The notes beneath the pieces were generated by a model. The model saw only the letters and a list, made by a program, of their open reading frames with translations, did no database searches and was not told the origin of the DNA. Both the position numbers and the translations under genes were made by a program. From positions 1 through 64,000 of the forward strand of contig JAJVDF010000460.1 in assembly GCA_022410635.1 (NCBI GenBank): 64,000 nt of DNA, written 5' to 3'. This document shows, in pieces, positions 1 through 12,799 of the stretch. Position 1 is the first letter of the stretch. Each line of letters starts with the position of its first letter. This stretch comes from Tretioscincus oriximinensis. Taxonomy: Eukaryota; Chordata; Lepidosauria; Squamata; Gymnophthalmidae.

Positions 1-180
1 GACTCCCTGCAAATGGTATTTCAAGAGTCCTGCCTGTTGCTCCACCCCGGAGGCAACATCCAGACATCCATCCTAGTATCCATTTATACCCTTGTATCCT
101 TGTCAGATAATTGTCACCATTTCTTCTAGAAGTACATTTGACCCTCTGAGTGAAAAAAATACTTTCCTTTGTCCTTCCCA
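1..180 (-). mobile_element. CR1 LINE 3' fragment, cut by the window edge
   Basis: Antisense copy of the same 3' CR1 segment seen at 12247, 19203 and 16514: CTCCCTGCAAATGGTATTTC, then GGCAACATCCAGACATCCAT, then the GGGTGAAAAAAATACTTTCC homologue of the C-terminal reverse-transcriptase region. It has small internal deletions; the rest lies left of the window. Confidence 0.75.
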
Positions 181-1310
181 ACTTTTCTGCACAACAACTT
201 GACAGATGCATGTAAATCTGTAATGAACATTTATGTCAACTCTATAGAAGCTCTTGGAGGGGAAAGAAAATAAGGCAGACGGTGGTAGCTGGGAAAGGGG
301 GAAGGGACAAAGCAGGTTGAGAAAGAAGGGAAATGGAGGACTCTGAAGGTAGACGTCACATTGACCGTGTACTTATGTAGGTGTGAGAGATTTATTCAAT
401 TTCCCCTCCGTTATCTTAAACTAGTTATCATGGTTCCAAATTTATTTGATATGTTAGCAATATGCCTAAATAGTTCTTATGCTAGATTTTTACATATTTA
501 TATTGTGCAATGAAGAAGACAAAAGTAAACGCTTCATTGGAGAAACAGCAGCATCAGTGGCTAATAGGGTTAAACATAACCAGCTGTGCTTAGTCTGTCT
601 TGCTTCAAGGCTTTCTGCTTAAAAGAAAGTTCCTACTCTCGTTGTGTTAACCCTTCTAGACATTCTTTGGAGAAGTAACTCTGGTCAACCATTTAAGACC
701 TTTGTTTGCCGCTGCTTAAATTGGATCCAGGAATTTATTGGTTCTCAAAGCAGCTGATCTAGCACTGCTTTGATGTGTTAAAAATATCCAGTCCCAGTAA
801 CCTTTTCTCTGAAGATTTCATTGTTAATAAACTCAATAAAATGATGCCAAGTGTTCCAAAAGGCCTCTGGCTTTGCATGTCCTTTGAGATACCTGAATTC
901 TTGCACAATAATTTTGCTATAGATATAATATACTTAAGATAACCAGAAAAAGCAGCACAAAAGTCCTGCATCTTTAATGGGTATTGCAAGATTGCTTATC
1001 TTGTCTGATTTCTCAAGTGTCTCTGCTCTCAGCATAGGAAATGTTTTAAAATAAAACCAACCACACACCCACACACAAGTGGGCAGATATTTTCCATGTA
1101 CTTTTTGCAAGACCAGTGTCCAGGGCCTCAAACCTAGGTGAAACCAACCAATTAGTGGGACACCATGGCAATATTTGAGCCCTTGTTCCCATCAGCATAT
1201 CTTAAAGCCTTGATTGGGATCTTGAACATGACAAGCGCTAGGTCTTTCCTGTGCCATGCATCATCTCTATGCATAACATCTCTGACATAGCNGGTGATAC
1301 GCATTGTTAA
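181..1310. other. Intergenic sequence with no recognisable feature
   Basis: AT-rich unique-looking DNA. Short open frames on the minus strand show no family resemblance or splice context. Nothing supported. Confidence 0.6.
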
Positions 1311-1400
1311 GAATCAAAGAGTCATATAGTGGGAAGGGACCTTCAGGGTCATCGAGTCCAACTCCCTGCTCAATGCAGGACTAAATAGGTGGATACCAAA
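1311..1400 (-). mobile_element. CR1 LINE 3' end fragment
   Basis: GTGGGAAGGGACCTTCAGGG and TCGAGTCCAACTCCCTGCTC are the antisense form of the canonical CR1 3' UTR found across birds and reptiles. Old and truncated. Confidence 0.75.
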
Positions 1401-1499
1401 TTGTTTTGCACTGGGGGACAGTTCTGCACTTCTCTGCACCATGGCACTATATAATCTCGTTAAACCTTGACAATGATTCTGTGACAAAATAACACACAA

Positions 1500-3090
1500 A
1501 GATTGCCCCAGGATTACTTCTTTCTTTTGACAGGGGAACCAATAGTCCCCCCCCCCTCCCCATTCAGAAGCCCTGTTACAAAGTCTGTCAGGTTTTCATG
1601 ACTGGGTTTGGGACTTTCCATTATTAGGTCCTTTTCAAGATTGAGAGATAATTAGTTAACTCCTTTTAAAAGTTGTGCTGCCTTTTGTACTAATAAATAG
1701 AAAATCTGTTCTTTCCCTGTCAAAGGGTATCCCCCCAAATCCATTTATATAATTTAGTTATTTACTTACTTACATTTATAATGCACAAAGGTCTCAGAGC
1801 GGATCACAATAAAAAACCCACATTCAGGATCCCAATAATTATTGACTGTACTGTTGCTTTTGCCATTCCATTTCTACTTGCAGGTCTCATATTTGTTCAG
1901 TTATTCCAATGATCATTTATCTTTTAGTCTCCCAAAGCTTCATCTACCAGTGGATTGAAATGACTGCTGATGTTGATGACAATGATCATGTTGGCACACA
2001 TATTGCTTGTACACACATATCCATACACTGATTATGAAATGCACAGGCTGCGCATTAAATGCTGCATTAAGGGTCATGCAAAGAAACCCAATATGTATTG
2101 TAATATCAGTAACGATGTTATATTACATCAAACTGTGTGTAATGTAATAACAGAAAAACCTATATAGATAGCAGTTTTCAGAGCATAGATGTCTCTTTCA
2201 TCTGGGGCACAATAGCTGAGCGCTTGTAAAACGTGTGATTTATCTCATGGTTTTATAGTGCCTGGGTGAATATAAGTGAACTCTATACATATTTGTTTTT
2301 AAAGATATTGCTTATTCAGGCCACTTCTTTCAATATTTGCTCATTTTATTTCCACATTTTTATTTGCCCCATTACATCTCATTGCTATTTTTCCTTGAGG
2401 AATAAACTATGTGCATCATAAAATGGTAATGCGTAGGTTCTGTTTGGAAATATGTGGGATAAATGAACTTGCACCAGAATCTGGTGTGTTTTGTATTAAG
2501 GCCATGGAGATTTCTTCCATTGAGATGGATTTCTCAGGAGCAGCCCTCAAGAGAACAGAGCAAAATAAATAGTTATTTATTTTTATTTTTTATTTGTTTA
2601 TATTTACATTTAATTTTATTATTATTTATATTTAATTTTTTATTACTGAACCAATTAAATATGATTTATAAAGGAAAATCAAGGACAGTAATAAAACAAA
2701 AAACTGGGGAAAATGTTACTAATTGACATTGTCCTTCCTATATTGTTATTGGATACTACTGAATTGAGGTCAGCTTCTGTTGACTACATGGGCAAACCTC
2801 TAGGCAGTTTACCTTGGCAGAAGTACTAAAGTTTGCCATTGCCTATTTCTATGAATTTAATTGAACTGGGAATCCTCTTCTTTCCAGGCAGTGAGCTACA
2901 ATGGTCTTGCACTTAAATATCACCAAAGACGTTATTTGAAACATTTTTAAATGACATCAGATAAGGAGCCACACATCTTAATTGATAAAAATGTTAGAGA
3001 GTGAGAAAAGGTTCTCCTCCTTGCTTTGGTTACAATTATTTTATAAGGACAATAATTTTTAAGATTTATAGATGTACAGACTCAGGAGGG
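1500..3090. other. Intergenic AT-rich stretch with a repeat tail
   Basis: Mostly unrecognised. Around 1745-1815 there is a decayed SINE/LINE 3' tail (AAGGTCTCAGAGCGGATCAC). A pure A/T segment of about 70 bases lies at 2575-2645. No coding evidence. Confidence 0.5.
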
Positions 3091-3093
3091 GCA

Positions 3094-3370
3094 TTGGAAG
3101 AAGAAGAACTGTGTTTTTATAACCTGCTTTTCTCACCCAGACTTACAAGGGTATTTTTCGCCCCAAAGTTTACATTCTATCTTCCCTACCAAGCTGTAGT
3201 GGTTCCCATTTATCGAGTTGCAGTCTGTTCCCATTTCTTCAAATTCTTGCTTTTGAATAGCTGGGTTGGCTAGAGCTTCAGGCTAGTAGAAGGCAATAAC
3301 CCCTCTCCACATCCAACACAAGGCCTCAAATCCTGATCTCTCAGATGAGCTTGGATATATTCAGCTACTG
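3094..3370 (-). mobile_element. tRNA-derived SINE copy (family A, antisense)
   Basis: Matches copies at 5762, 27237 and 44700: GAAGAAGAA tail, AACCTGCTTTTCTCACCC, TACAAGGGTATTTT, GTGGTTCCCATTTATC and GGCTAGAGCTTCAGGCTAGT, with a decayed tRNA-like head near 3330-3360. This is one SINE family with an A/G-rich tail. Confidence 0.75.
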
Positions 3371-5760
3371 AATCCTACAAAACCAAGGGTGGATTACTCC
3401 AACTGAAACTACTAGAATGGTCTAACTATCCTGAAACAAGACTGTCCTTATTTAGGTTGCATCCTTATTAAGGATATTTAGCAAGTTGACGGCATGTAGA
3501 ATTTGCCCCATTACCTCACGAAAGTTCAACGATCTACTTGCTAAAATAACATATTGTCCTGATTTTTCTGTTACCCCATTTTTCTCAGCTCAGCAACAGA
3601 CTTTTTTTAAATGCAAAAGATTACTTAGTAGGGACATTCAGTAATGTGAATTCAGGACAGCTGTAAAAAGCTCATCAGCTCTTGGCTTGCTGAGAATGCT
3701 GGGAAATGTAGTAAAATAAGTGCAGTAATGGCCTATGGGGCATGTGATTTCACGAGGTTACTGGGAAATGTAACGGAGAAACAAGAAGCAGTGAGGAAAG
3801 TTGGAGGTGGTGGAGATATACTCATGGATATGTTTTCTGAGATTTAATAAAAATATTGATATTAAGGTTGTAACAGGGATACAAGACATTTGGAGCTGTC
3901 CAACATGACTGCGAAATTCTGAGTTTCAGAGTCTGCTCTGCAGTTTCTGATGGTAAGGAGTGCAATTTTCTGATCACAGCGCTCCTAAAGGACCTATTTT
4001 AGTGGTACAATTTGGTGGTACTACTGGAATATATTGTCATTGTCCCCAGCTGCAAAACCAGACAGCTAGTCAATCTGCTTTTGTGATTAAAATGTTGGAC
4101 TTTTATCAGGTAGTCTCTTGGTTCAAATACACAGTTCTTTGAAGCTCTTTCATCCCCATCCTTTACAAAGTGTCTGGTGAAGAAAATAACAGGTTATGTA
4201 AGCTGCTTTGAGACCCTTCAGGTTGAAAATAGAGGGGTATAAAAAACTGACTCTTCTATTATTATTCCTTTTTCTCCCCCTCTCCTCCTTTTCCTCCTCC
4301 TCCTCTTTCTCCTCCTTTAAAAAAGGAGTGAGTATCCTTCCTCATGCCCCTGTAGTTGCCCCTGGATCACTGGTAGACCTTTAGACCACAATGGTTTGTG
4401 GAAAGAAGGTTCCTAGTACAGTTCCTCATCCAGTATACCAACCAGTGCAGGATAATCTTAAATTATTGTACACGACCTTCATTGCTTCAGACTTTCCAGG
4501 GGTTAAATGAAGCCTTTCAGCAAATGTTTGTCCTTTCTTTCTGTGAGATTTGAATTCGAACCTAAATGTGATCGCTGCTTAGGTTGCCAATTTGTTTTCT
4601 GTACATCCATTCAGCAAAGAGCAGCAACAAAGCAAATGAAAGATCTGAGATTTTTATGACAGGCCGGAAGCAGACAGAGTAATGGTTGTAAAGACTATAA
4701 AACTGAACAGAAATAGACATCGTGGTTCTCATGAAATGTGCAATAAATGGGACATGAGTCCTCATGTTTTCAAGGTTAAAATTCAAGCCACCTTTCCTTT
4801 TAGTGAATTTTGATGTCTTTTTGTGCATGCAGGTGGGATTATCATGAGGATGATTATGCAGAAAAAGGGTAGATTGCAAAGCATGAATTTGAACAACTGT
4901 GCCCATAGGGGAATTGGGGCTGCTTTCCAGATGTTGAAAAGAAGTGGCAGATTCAAAGCAATCCCTGTGACTGTCACATGAGCCTTGGTCAGATGTCCGA
5001 ATAAGTGAATCCTTGCTGGGGACATTCACACAAGTCTGGCCTTATCAAGATAACATTTTGGCTTTCTGTTAAAATCTTGCATTGCCCATCACCGAATCTA
5101 GTTACACTAAAGTGTTAATTCAGTTTCAGTCGGCTTTCAGAATGGAAAAACACATCAAAGGAGTGAACAGGAATTTTATTTCCACCAAAGGTTAGTTTTC
5201 TGAGTTGGAGAACATCTTGCCATTTGGATGTATTCTTTTACTCTGAAAGTAAAGATGAATTAAAACTTGGGTGTGACTAAGGCTCTTTGGAGGCATCCAT
5301 TGTTTCATTTGCTTGTCTCATTTTGCTTGCTACATTCTCCATCCAGCTGCAGGCTCCTGCATTCTTAGGAGTTTATTACTTTTCTTTATATTTCATATTC
5401 ATGGACACATAGATTTAAGACTATATCTGCATAAAACAATAACAACAACAAAACAATTCAGAAGTGACCTAAAGCAGACGTTAGCTAATGTTTCCATCCC
5501 ATCTTTTATCCATATTAAAGGCTAGAGAAGGTGATTTGGAAGTCCATTTTCTAGCTTTCATTATGGATTAAGGAACTAGCATGTGAATGTTTCCATAATC
5601 TACTTCTGAGCTACTTTAAAAAATTATGTAGGAATACAAACATAACCCTCTGGGTAGTCTGCTATTCTAAGACACCCAAAGCTTCCTTTTTGATGCAAGG
5701 AAAGACACTCTTAAAAGATGACTTCACAAAGTAATTCAGGGAATGGAATAAATCTCAGCG
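3371..5760. other. Intergenic; SINE tail and polypyrimidine run
   Basis: A SINE 3' end (TAAGCTGCTTTGAGACCC, then GGGGTATAAAAAACTGACTC) lies at 4195-4260 in plus orientation, followed by a CCT/CTT-rich tract at 4265-4320. An open frame of 155 codons on the minus strand at 4562-5029 has no recognisable domain and overlaps another frame, so I do not call it a gene. Confidence 0.5.
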
Positions 5761-5761
5761 A

Positions 5762-6028
5762 GGTAATGGCTAATCTGGGAGATGGGGAAGGGGTAGGCAC
5801 CCTCCACTAGCCTGTAGCTCTAGCCAGCCCAGGTACTCAAAAGCATGAATTGCAAGACATTGCAAATGACTGCAAGTATATAAATGGGAACCACCACAGC
5901 CTGGTGGGGAAGATAGAATGTAAGCCTTTAGGTAAAAATACCCTTGTAAGAAGCTCTGAGTCCCTCTGAGAAGTAAGAAAAGTGGGGTATAAGAACTCAG
6001 TACTTTTTTTTCTTCTTCTTCTACAAAG
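5762..6028 (+). mobile_element. tRNA-derived SINE copy (family A, sense)
   Basis: GGCTAATCTGGGAGATGGGG, CCACTAGCCTGTAGCTCTAG, AACCACCACAGCCTGGTGGG and GAAAAGTGGGGTATAAGAAC follow in order, ending in a TTCTTCTTC tail. Same order and strand logic as the 27.2 kb copy. Confidence 0.8.
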
Positions 6029-6312
6029 GGAGCCAAATGTTTTCCATGTTGGTTTCTTCCAACATTCAAGTGTGGGAGAGAATGTGGCACAAATTGTGAC
6101 TCCTCGCTGGAATCTTTTAAATATCTTTTTAAGCTAGCTAAAAGGTGGATGGAGAGAAGTCAAAATGAGTCACAGAATATAGGATACTACCGGAAGGCAA
6201 GAGGAAATTACATGATCTTAGTTAAGATCAATGACAGGATCTTGTCATTTCTTTGCAAGATAATCATTCCTGTTGAAGTACCCAGATGCATACAAATGCG
6301 CATTCCCTTTGT

Positions 6313-6338
6313 CTCTCTCTCTCTCACACACACACATA
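6313..6338 (+). repeat. (TC)n(AC)n dinucleotide repeat
   Basis: A TCTCTCTCTC run passes directly into CACACACACA. Simple sequence repeat. Confidence 0.85.
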
Positions 6339-6339
6339 C

Positions 6340-9300
6340 GTTTCTTACACATTAATTCTTTTGCATGAGCAGTGATTTTGTTTTGAAACAACAGACAAGG
6401 TATCACAGCTGGATTTTCCATAAGGCCTATACAGTGCTCTCTAGATGAGGTCCTTGTCTGATTGTATGACACTGTGACCAGGTGCTTCACTTTTTCTGGA
6501 GCTTCTTGTACTTGGCGTTTTATTCTTCTCCTGTACTGTATTAGATGTATTGTGATTTGAGAGGTTCATCTTTCAATGTCATACCTTTTGACACCGAACA
6601 TGGATTTTTCTTGCAGTGGTTTGCCATTTTCTTCTCCAGTCAATCACCTTTCATTGAACTCTTCATGATGGCATGTTACTTTGGCTTCACTTAAAGCTTC
6701 CTTCACTAACACTTGAATCAGACACACATACGCTTGATTCATAATTTAGTCGAGGTCTTCAGGACTGAAGATGGATTAAAAGCATATGTGTGACTTCAGC
6801 CTAAGGTTCACAAGTGCTTCTACTACGACATAACAGTAATCCATGAAAGGATAGGGTGAGTTAAATATCTGCACAAAGTAAAAAATTGAAAACACTATAA
6901 AACATATCTCTCTGTCTCTATCATTTGCATTTCTAAAGGTCTCAGGGTGGTCAATAATAAAACCAGAATTTACACATTAAAGAATAGTACCATAAAGTAG
7001 AGAAGAGAGAGCTGGTTTTTTCAGTCAAAGGCCAGATTATAGAGGAAGAGATTTAGTGATTTTCTGAGTGAACACATTGATGTTGATTGACACACCTCCA
7101 GGGAGACTGTCCCATAGTCTAGGAGCTGCCATTGGGAAGCCCCTGTCCCAGTTTCCAGAAGAGGAAAACTGCATTCCATTCAAAGGTATGGATAAGGAGT
7201 TGTGTTTTTGTCTGTTTTCTATATTTACAGAGTTATGGTGCTCTCTGAAGTTCAGGTCATTTTATAGATTTGTGGGGCTACTATAGAGAAGGACCTTTCA
7301 TGGATCCCTGTCTGTAATAAAAAGGCCTTCTTTTAATGCATGGGAAAACCAGTGTGGGAAAAGGCACATCTTTAAATACTTGGGGCCAAAACTGTACAGG
7401 GTTTTGCAAATCAAAAATAATTTTCTTTTAGGTTCATCAGCAAACTGTTGTTTTGATTTGCTTACAGAAGACCAGAGAAACAACAGCAAAACAAAACACA
7501 AAGCCAACTTGTGAATCACTTCCATTCAAATCCCTTTTTCGTAATTGTGTGACTGTTTGCTCTTATTGATTGGCTCTATATTTAGATTGATTAATATTGT
7601 AACAGTGGATCATCATGTCTAACACGGAGAGAAAATGTAGCAGCTTTTTCGATTCAGTGCCCTCCAAATGCTTTAAAATACAGCTATTGCCAACACTCAA
7701 CAGCAGAATATATTGTGTCAAGGACTGCAGTCTTAAACCAGAAATATGTAGTGACTCCAGAAAGAAAGCAATAAAAAAATTCCTGTGTATTGCAAGCCTG
7801 TGTTTCCCCATTGCTATGTCTGAATAGGAGATTCGGTATTATACCTTCATTACTCATCCATTCACAGCGAAGATATATTTTTCCCAAACACATACACACG
7901 CACAGATGTACGAAAGGGATATCCGAAAATTGAAGCCTAATAAAACAATTGAACAGTATCATGACTGTTATATCTAGTGCACTTGACTTCATTCACTTAA
8001 TGTAAGAGAATTGCCTGGAGAGAGTGGAAGAAGGAGAAATGGCAGTTACTGTAAATTGCTGGGTCCAGCACTAGCTAAAGGATTGGCACTATGAGGGGGA
8101 AAAATCTCTGCTCAGTTAAAGCAAACTATCAGGGATTACTGGCAGCTTTGAGTGGCTATGCACCTTATTGATTTCTCGCACAACAAGGCCAGCACACATT
8201 TTTTCAAAAATTCTTTCTTATAAGATCTGTGAAATCAAGTTGGCAGCTCCTTTTATTTTTCTAGTGACATATTCTAGTTTAGCAAAATAGATCTATTCAC
8301 AGGGTCGGGCTGTTACAGAATAACTCAGATGTTCTTTTGGAAGCAGATTTATTTGTTACTTGAAGATTGTGCATTATAATGAAAAAAATATCTTTCTGGG
8401 ATTTGGTTCCAGAACTTTATTGCAGAAAAGGAAATTTGGACTGCTGAAGTAGGCCTAAAGATCAAGCATCTGTCTTTAAGGTTAGGCTATTGTCAGATAA
8501 CTCAGAAAAGGCAAAACCTGAAGGTCAAAACCTGTAGTCTAGCAAAATACTTCAGCATTATTGACCATTATTTTTGACATGGTACCATGAATGCATATGA
8601 AGCTGCTCAATGTATGCTCATAACAAACACCATTTACAACAGCTTTTTAGTTCAAATCTGAAAAATGGGTTAAAGTCCAAAAAATAATGGACCAAAACCC
8701 AATTTGGGGGGACTGAAAATGGTCTAAAGATGCAATTAATACCTGAATTCAGTGGACTTATTCCTATACACACTTAGATTTGTAATCTAAGAATAGGTCC
8801 CTGCATGTTGGCAGGTTTAGGTATTATACTGGTTTCACTACAGTAGCAAACTTCTGTGAGAACACATTGTCCATAGAAAAGAGAAGCATGTATGCAGGCA
8901 CAGGGTTACCACATTCCATATTTGGAGCTATTGAAACCCTCCTAGTTTCCTCGCAGGAGCCACACAATGCCCACACTATCTCAACCCATCACTAACACTA
9001 CCACAAGACTGTTGTGCCCTGTTCAGTACCTGCTACTTCCTGGCTACTGCACACAGAGAGCTACTTCTAGGCAGGTCTGTTATTGTGGTCTTATGTGTGG
9101 CATGTAAGTCTGAATAGGACACCGGTAGCACAGTGGCACCAGTGTGACAAGGGCAGGCCAAGCAGCTTCCTCCCCACCATGCCTGCAGTCACAGAGAACG
9201 AAGAGAGAGCATGGAGGAAGAGGGGGACAAGAGATGAGCTGGGCATGAAGGAGTGAAGAAGGCTGGGGGAATAGTTTGGTGCAAGGGTGGGGCTTAGAGG

Positions 9301-11460
9301 GGGATGGGGGATGGCCATGGAGAATAACCCTATTCAGGAATCTCCGCTGAAGTGACCCTTATGCTGTTATGATGCCCATATCCATTCACACCGTTCACTG
9401 AAAGCCATTTATGATACTGTGATATTAGTGCGACACTGAAGCAATAACTAAGTTTGGACTTGGACCCACAGCCCATTCTGAACTCCCTGACATATCCTGC
9501 GACATGATTGGATGGATTCTGCTGGAGTGGGAATCCATCCATCCATCAGTATTGATGTGATTATTGCACAGAAAGTAAGCATGAGTTATGAATCACATCA
9601 TCCTACATTTTAAAAATGATTATAAACATTCACAATAGAAGATGGCTCAGTAAAGTCAGAGGGAATACTCCTGTCTGAGCCTTTTCACTTGACACTTCAA
9701 TATTCTCTTGCGAGAATCATTAACTGTTAGCAGTTTGCCCAACCACATGGCTGTTTGTGTCTGACTTCTTGCTGTACAGATTTTGCCTTGGCAGAAAGCT
9801 GCTTTGTTGTGCACAATGATTCCCCAGAGTTCCCTGGGCATCTCAAGCAGCAGAAGAAAGCAAAACCTTCATCTGCTTTTAACTACCTGCAAATGTCCTT
9901 TAGGGGCCTCAGCCTGTTTCTTTTTCTGGAGGAAGTCCCTGGGCATTCAATGATACTCTTCGTTCTTGTAATATACTTGGCCTGCATAGACATGTACAAT
10001 ATATTCTTAAGTATACAGCTTTTCTTGAAAATGATCCAAAAGGAGAAAGTTGTAGGGCTTGCATGTATGTACCATCAGTTATTATGAACTCATTTCTTCA
10101 GAAAGCTGTTTCTGTTGTCAGGAGATATGATGCTATGCTGCTAAAGCTGCATCCACACATCACTTAATTTATTCTGCTGTAGTTGGCTATCCTGAAATAC
10201 AGCTTTCCAGACAGTGCCTTGCTCTGGACTATCCAAATATAGTGGAGTAAGGAAGCAACATCTGGATGCAACCTAAATTGGTTTTCATTTAACCAAACAC
10301 ATTAGCCAGTGAGTTCCAAAATAAGAAATTTTTGGCTTGGGCAAAACGATTTTAGTTGCATTTTCCCTTCATTGTACAGATGCATCATCCATATCCAGGA
10401 AGAACAGCCTAGCAAAGCAGTGCTCGGCTGTAACTGTGATAGGGTTGCATCGTTTTTAGATTCTCCTGGTTACGGAGGTTGTAACTTTGTCCTCTCACCA
10501 GACCAGCCTGATCTAATTATTTCTCTCATCCATTTAACTACAAATCTCCTCCTTTCCTATTAAACTTCCAGCCAGAATTATACTGCTTTATATCCTCAAA
10601 TATATGTAGGATCAATTCCACTTAAAATACATTTTTTCTATTATATAATGTAGTCATTAAATATGATGACTCTGTCAATTAAAGGACAACAAATAGGCAC
10701 ATCCATTTCTAACCTTAAACAAAAACAATTGCCTATAAAAGGTGGGAAGAGAATAATGTGCACCATGTTGAGCTTTTGGAAGGAAAGCAGACTGTAAATG
10801 TCAATAAATAAATGTACTGTAATAAATTGCAATTGTTTTCTCCTCATATTATCCAATAAAAATTCACCTACCCTTTTAAAAAAGGCACTTGATGCTTTTT
10901 CCTTGTTCCTCTCTGTCCCAGCACATATTTTTTTATATGTGCATATTGTACTGAACTGAAAAATTCTACATTCACAGCATTGCAAAACAGAGTAACTGGT
11001 ATAACAGATATAATGACAGTTGGTTGAGGACACCATGTGGACAATGTGGAAATTTGTGCAAATAGCCTGCACTGAAGGCTATATATACTTGTATATACAG
11101 AGAACATTTTAAGTTCCATCACAAATCTAAAATATTTGTATCTCTTTCTATTTGCACATGTAGAATGCTGTTTTATAGTCACCTAAGTGTAGGGAATTTC
11201 TCTATTCCAAGGAAATATTTGCCCCAGTCACAGTCTCCCTTGTCTGAAGGATCAATGTGCATACATATCCCTTTTGCTTGTATATTCCACATAAAACCCC
11301 TTTCTGCACTGAGCTTTATTCTGTAGCGTATCCCGCAATAGGGGGCATGGTTAACATCATAGCACAATGGCAGATGTCTATTCTAAGACAAATACGACAC
11401 AAAGTAGAAAAGGCAGTAAGAAGGTAAAAGAGTCCCTACTGGGAGGACTGATCCACATAG
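6340..11460. other. Intergenic; decayed repeats only
   Basis: A repeat tail (AAAGGTCTCAGGGTGGTCAA) lies at 6938-6957. The stretch 7060-7470 has the flavour of an old LINE or interspersed repeat (CTCCAGGGAGACTGTCCCAT, TGGGGCCAAAACTGTACAGG) common in squamates, but I cannot name it. 8890-9330 is GC-richer with possible weak inverted ends. 10144-10275 has inverted-looking ends (GCTGCATCCACACAT / CATCTGGATGCA). No gene seen. Confidence 0.45.
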
Positions 11461-11469
11461 GCCTTAAAG

Positions 11470-11674
11470 TAGGGTGACTAGATGACCCCTTTTGGGAGGT
11501 GGGGTTTGAAAACTCATTTTGGAGTGTCTCCCAGTTTTTTCTAAGGGAAAACAAAACAAAACCATATTCAAAAAATATATTTTTTTGAAAAACCTTTCCT
11601 CAGACAAAACTGGGAGGCACCCCAAAACTGTGTTTTCAACCAACCCACCCCAAAGGGGTCATCTGGTCAGCCTA
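11470..11674. mobile_element. Palindromic hAT-type MITE, TAGGCTGACC family, copy 1
   Basis: 205 bp. Ends TAGGGTGACTAGATGACCCC and GGGGTCATCTGGTCAGCCTA are inverted repeats, and the whole element folds back (CTCCCAGTTTTTTCT / AAAACTGGGAGGCACC) round an A/T-rich centre. It is flanked by the perfect 8-base duplication CCTTAAAG (11462-11469, 11675-11682). Eight-base duplications are typical of the hAT superfamily. No coding capacity. Confidence 0.9.
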
Positions 11675-12246
11675 CCTTAAAGCCTTCCTTCTAGCTTGGG
11701 AAAGAATATCTAGTAATAGGGTCTCCTAACACCCTAGTGATTAACAAGAAAAAGGCACACAGCATGAGCTTTTGTATACAAGTTTACATTTTCAATGCTA
11801 AGGTAGATTGTCTATAAAATCTCGTGCTGCTCAACTTTTTCTTCTTATTCTTTAAGTTGCTAGATATTTTGAGCTGAGACTAACATGGTTACTTCTCTGA
11901 AATCTACTATATTGGGAAAGGTATCCTTAAATCCTTAAAAGAAGGTTTAATTTTGGAGTTTTTTTTAAAAAAAATGTTGTGAACTGGTGAAGAGTTTCAA
12001 AAGAGATACACTTGTGTTTTTAAAATCAATATCAGTTATTCAGTTTTTGCTAATCCTCAGTGTCAGCTAAGTATTAAAAGGTAAGAAAGATTTGGTTTAT
12101 TCAGTGGACTAACTAAGAATATTGCTTAGCCAGCCAATATCTCCCTCTTGCATGTTCCTCCTCACTGCCGTATCACTGTGGTGGCAAAGACAGATTATTT
12201 CATCATGCAGTTTAAGCATTAAGTTTTATAGATATCTGTGTACTGC

Positions 12247-12790
12247 AACATAAGAACATAAGAGGCGCCCTGCTGAATTAGGCCAGAACGCATCTAGTCC
12301 AGCATTCGTTCTCACATGGGCCAATTGCACCTGGGCAGTCCGAACAGAGGAAAGCAAAATATGCTCCTGTTCATGACTTCCTGCAAATGGTATTTCACGA
12401 GTACTCCCTGTTGCTTCACCCAGAGGCAGTTTCAAAAGATCCACCAAGTAGCTTTTTATACCCTTGGTGTCCATAAATGTACCTAATCCTGTCTTAAAGC
12501 TATCTAGGCTGCTAGCTACCACCACCTCTTCTGGAAGTAAATTTCACAGGCTGATGACGCTCTGGGTGAAAAAAATACTTCCCTTTGTCTGTTCTCATTC
12601 TTTGAAGATTCTCAGGGAATGGTCCTGGTCCTGGTGGTGTGTTATAGAGAAAATATATTTTTTCTCTATTCACCTTATCCAACCCATGCATGATTTTATA
12701 CACTTCAATCAGACCACCTCTCAAACACAGCCTTTCAAGTCCAAAGAGTCCCAGCCAGTGCAGCCGGTGTTTAAAAACATTGAGCATTCC
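12247..12790 (-). pseudogene. CR1 LINE 3' end with frameshifted reverse-transcriptase C-terminus
   Basis: On the minus strand, 12512-12787 encodes LRGGLIEVYKIMHGLDKVN, a gap region, then RTDKGKYFF, the usual CR1 ORF2 C-terminal pattern. It shifts frame near 12525-12545, after which MVVASSLDSFKTGLGTFMDT follows. The 3' UTR then reads to TTATGTTCTTATGTT at 12247. It is 5' truncated and inactive. CR1 is a non-LTR retrotransposon that moves by target-primed reverse transcription; these 3' fragments are typical. Confidence 0.88.
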
Positions 12791-12799
12791 AATTTTTTT

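Noticed and set aside
4562..5029. 155-codon minus-strand frame as a gene
   Set aside because: No start context, domain, splice partner or repeat origin. Overlaps another open frame of similar length, so it is probably chance.
8892..9330. Inverted ends AGGGTTACCACATTCC / AATAACCCT as another hAT copy
   Set aside because: Flanks show no 8-base duplication and the interior does not match the TAGGGTTGCC family.
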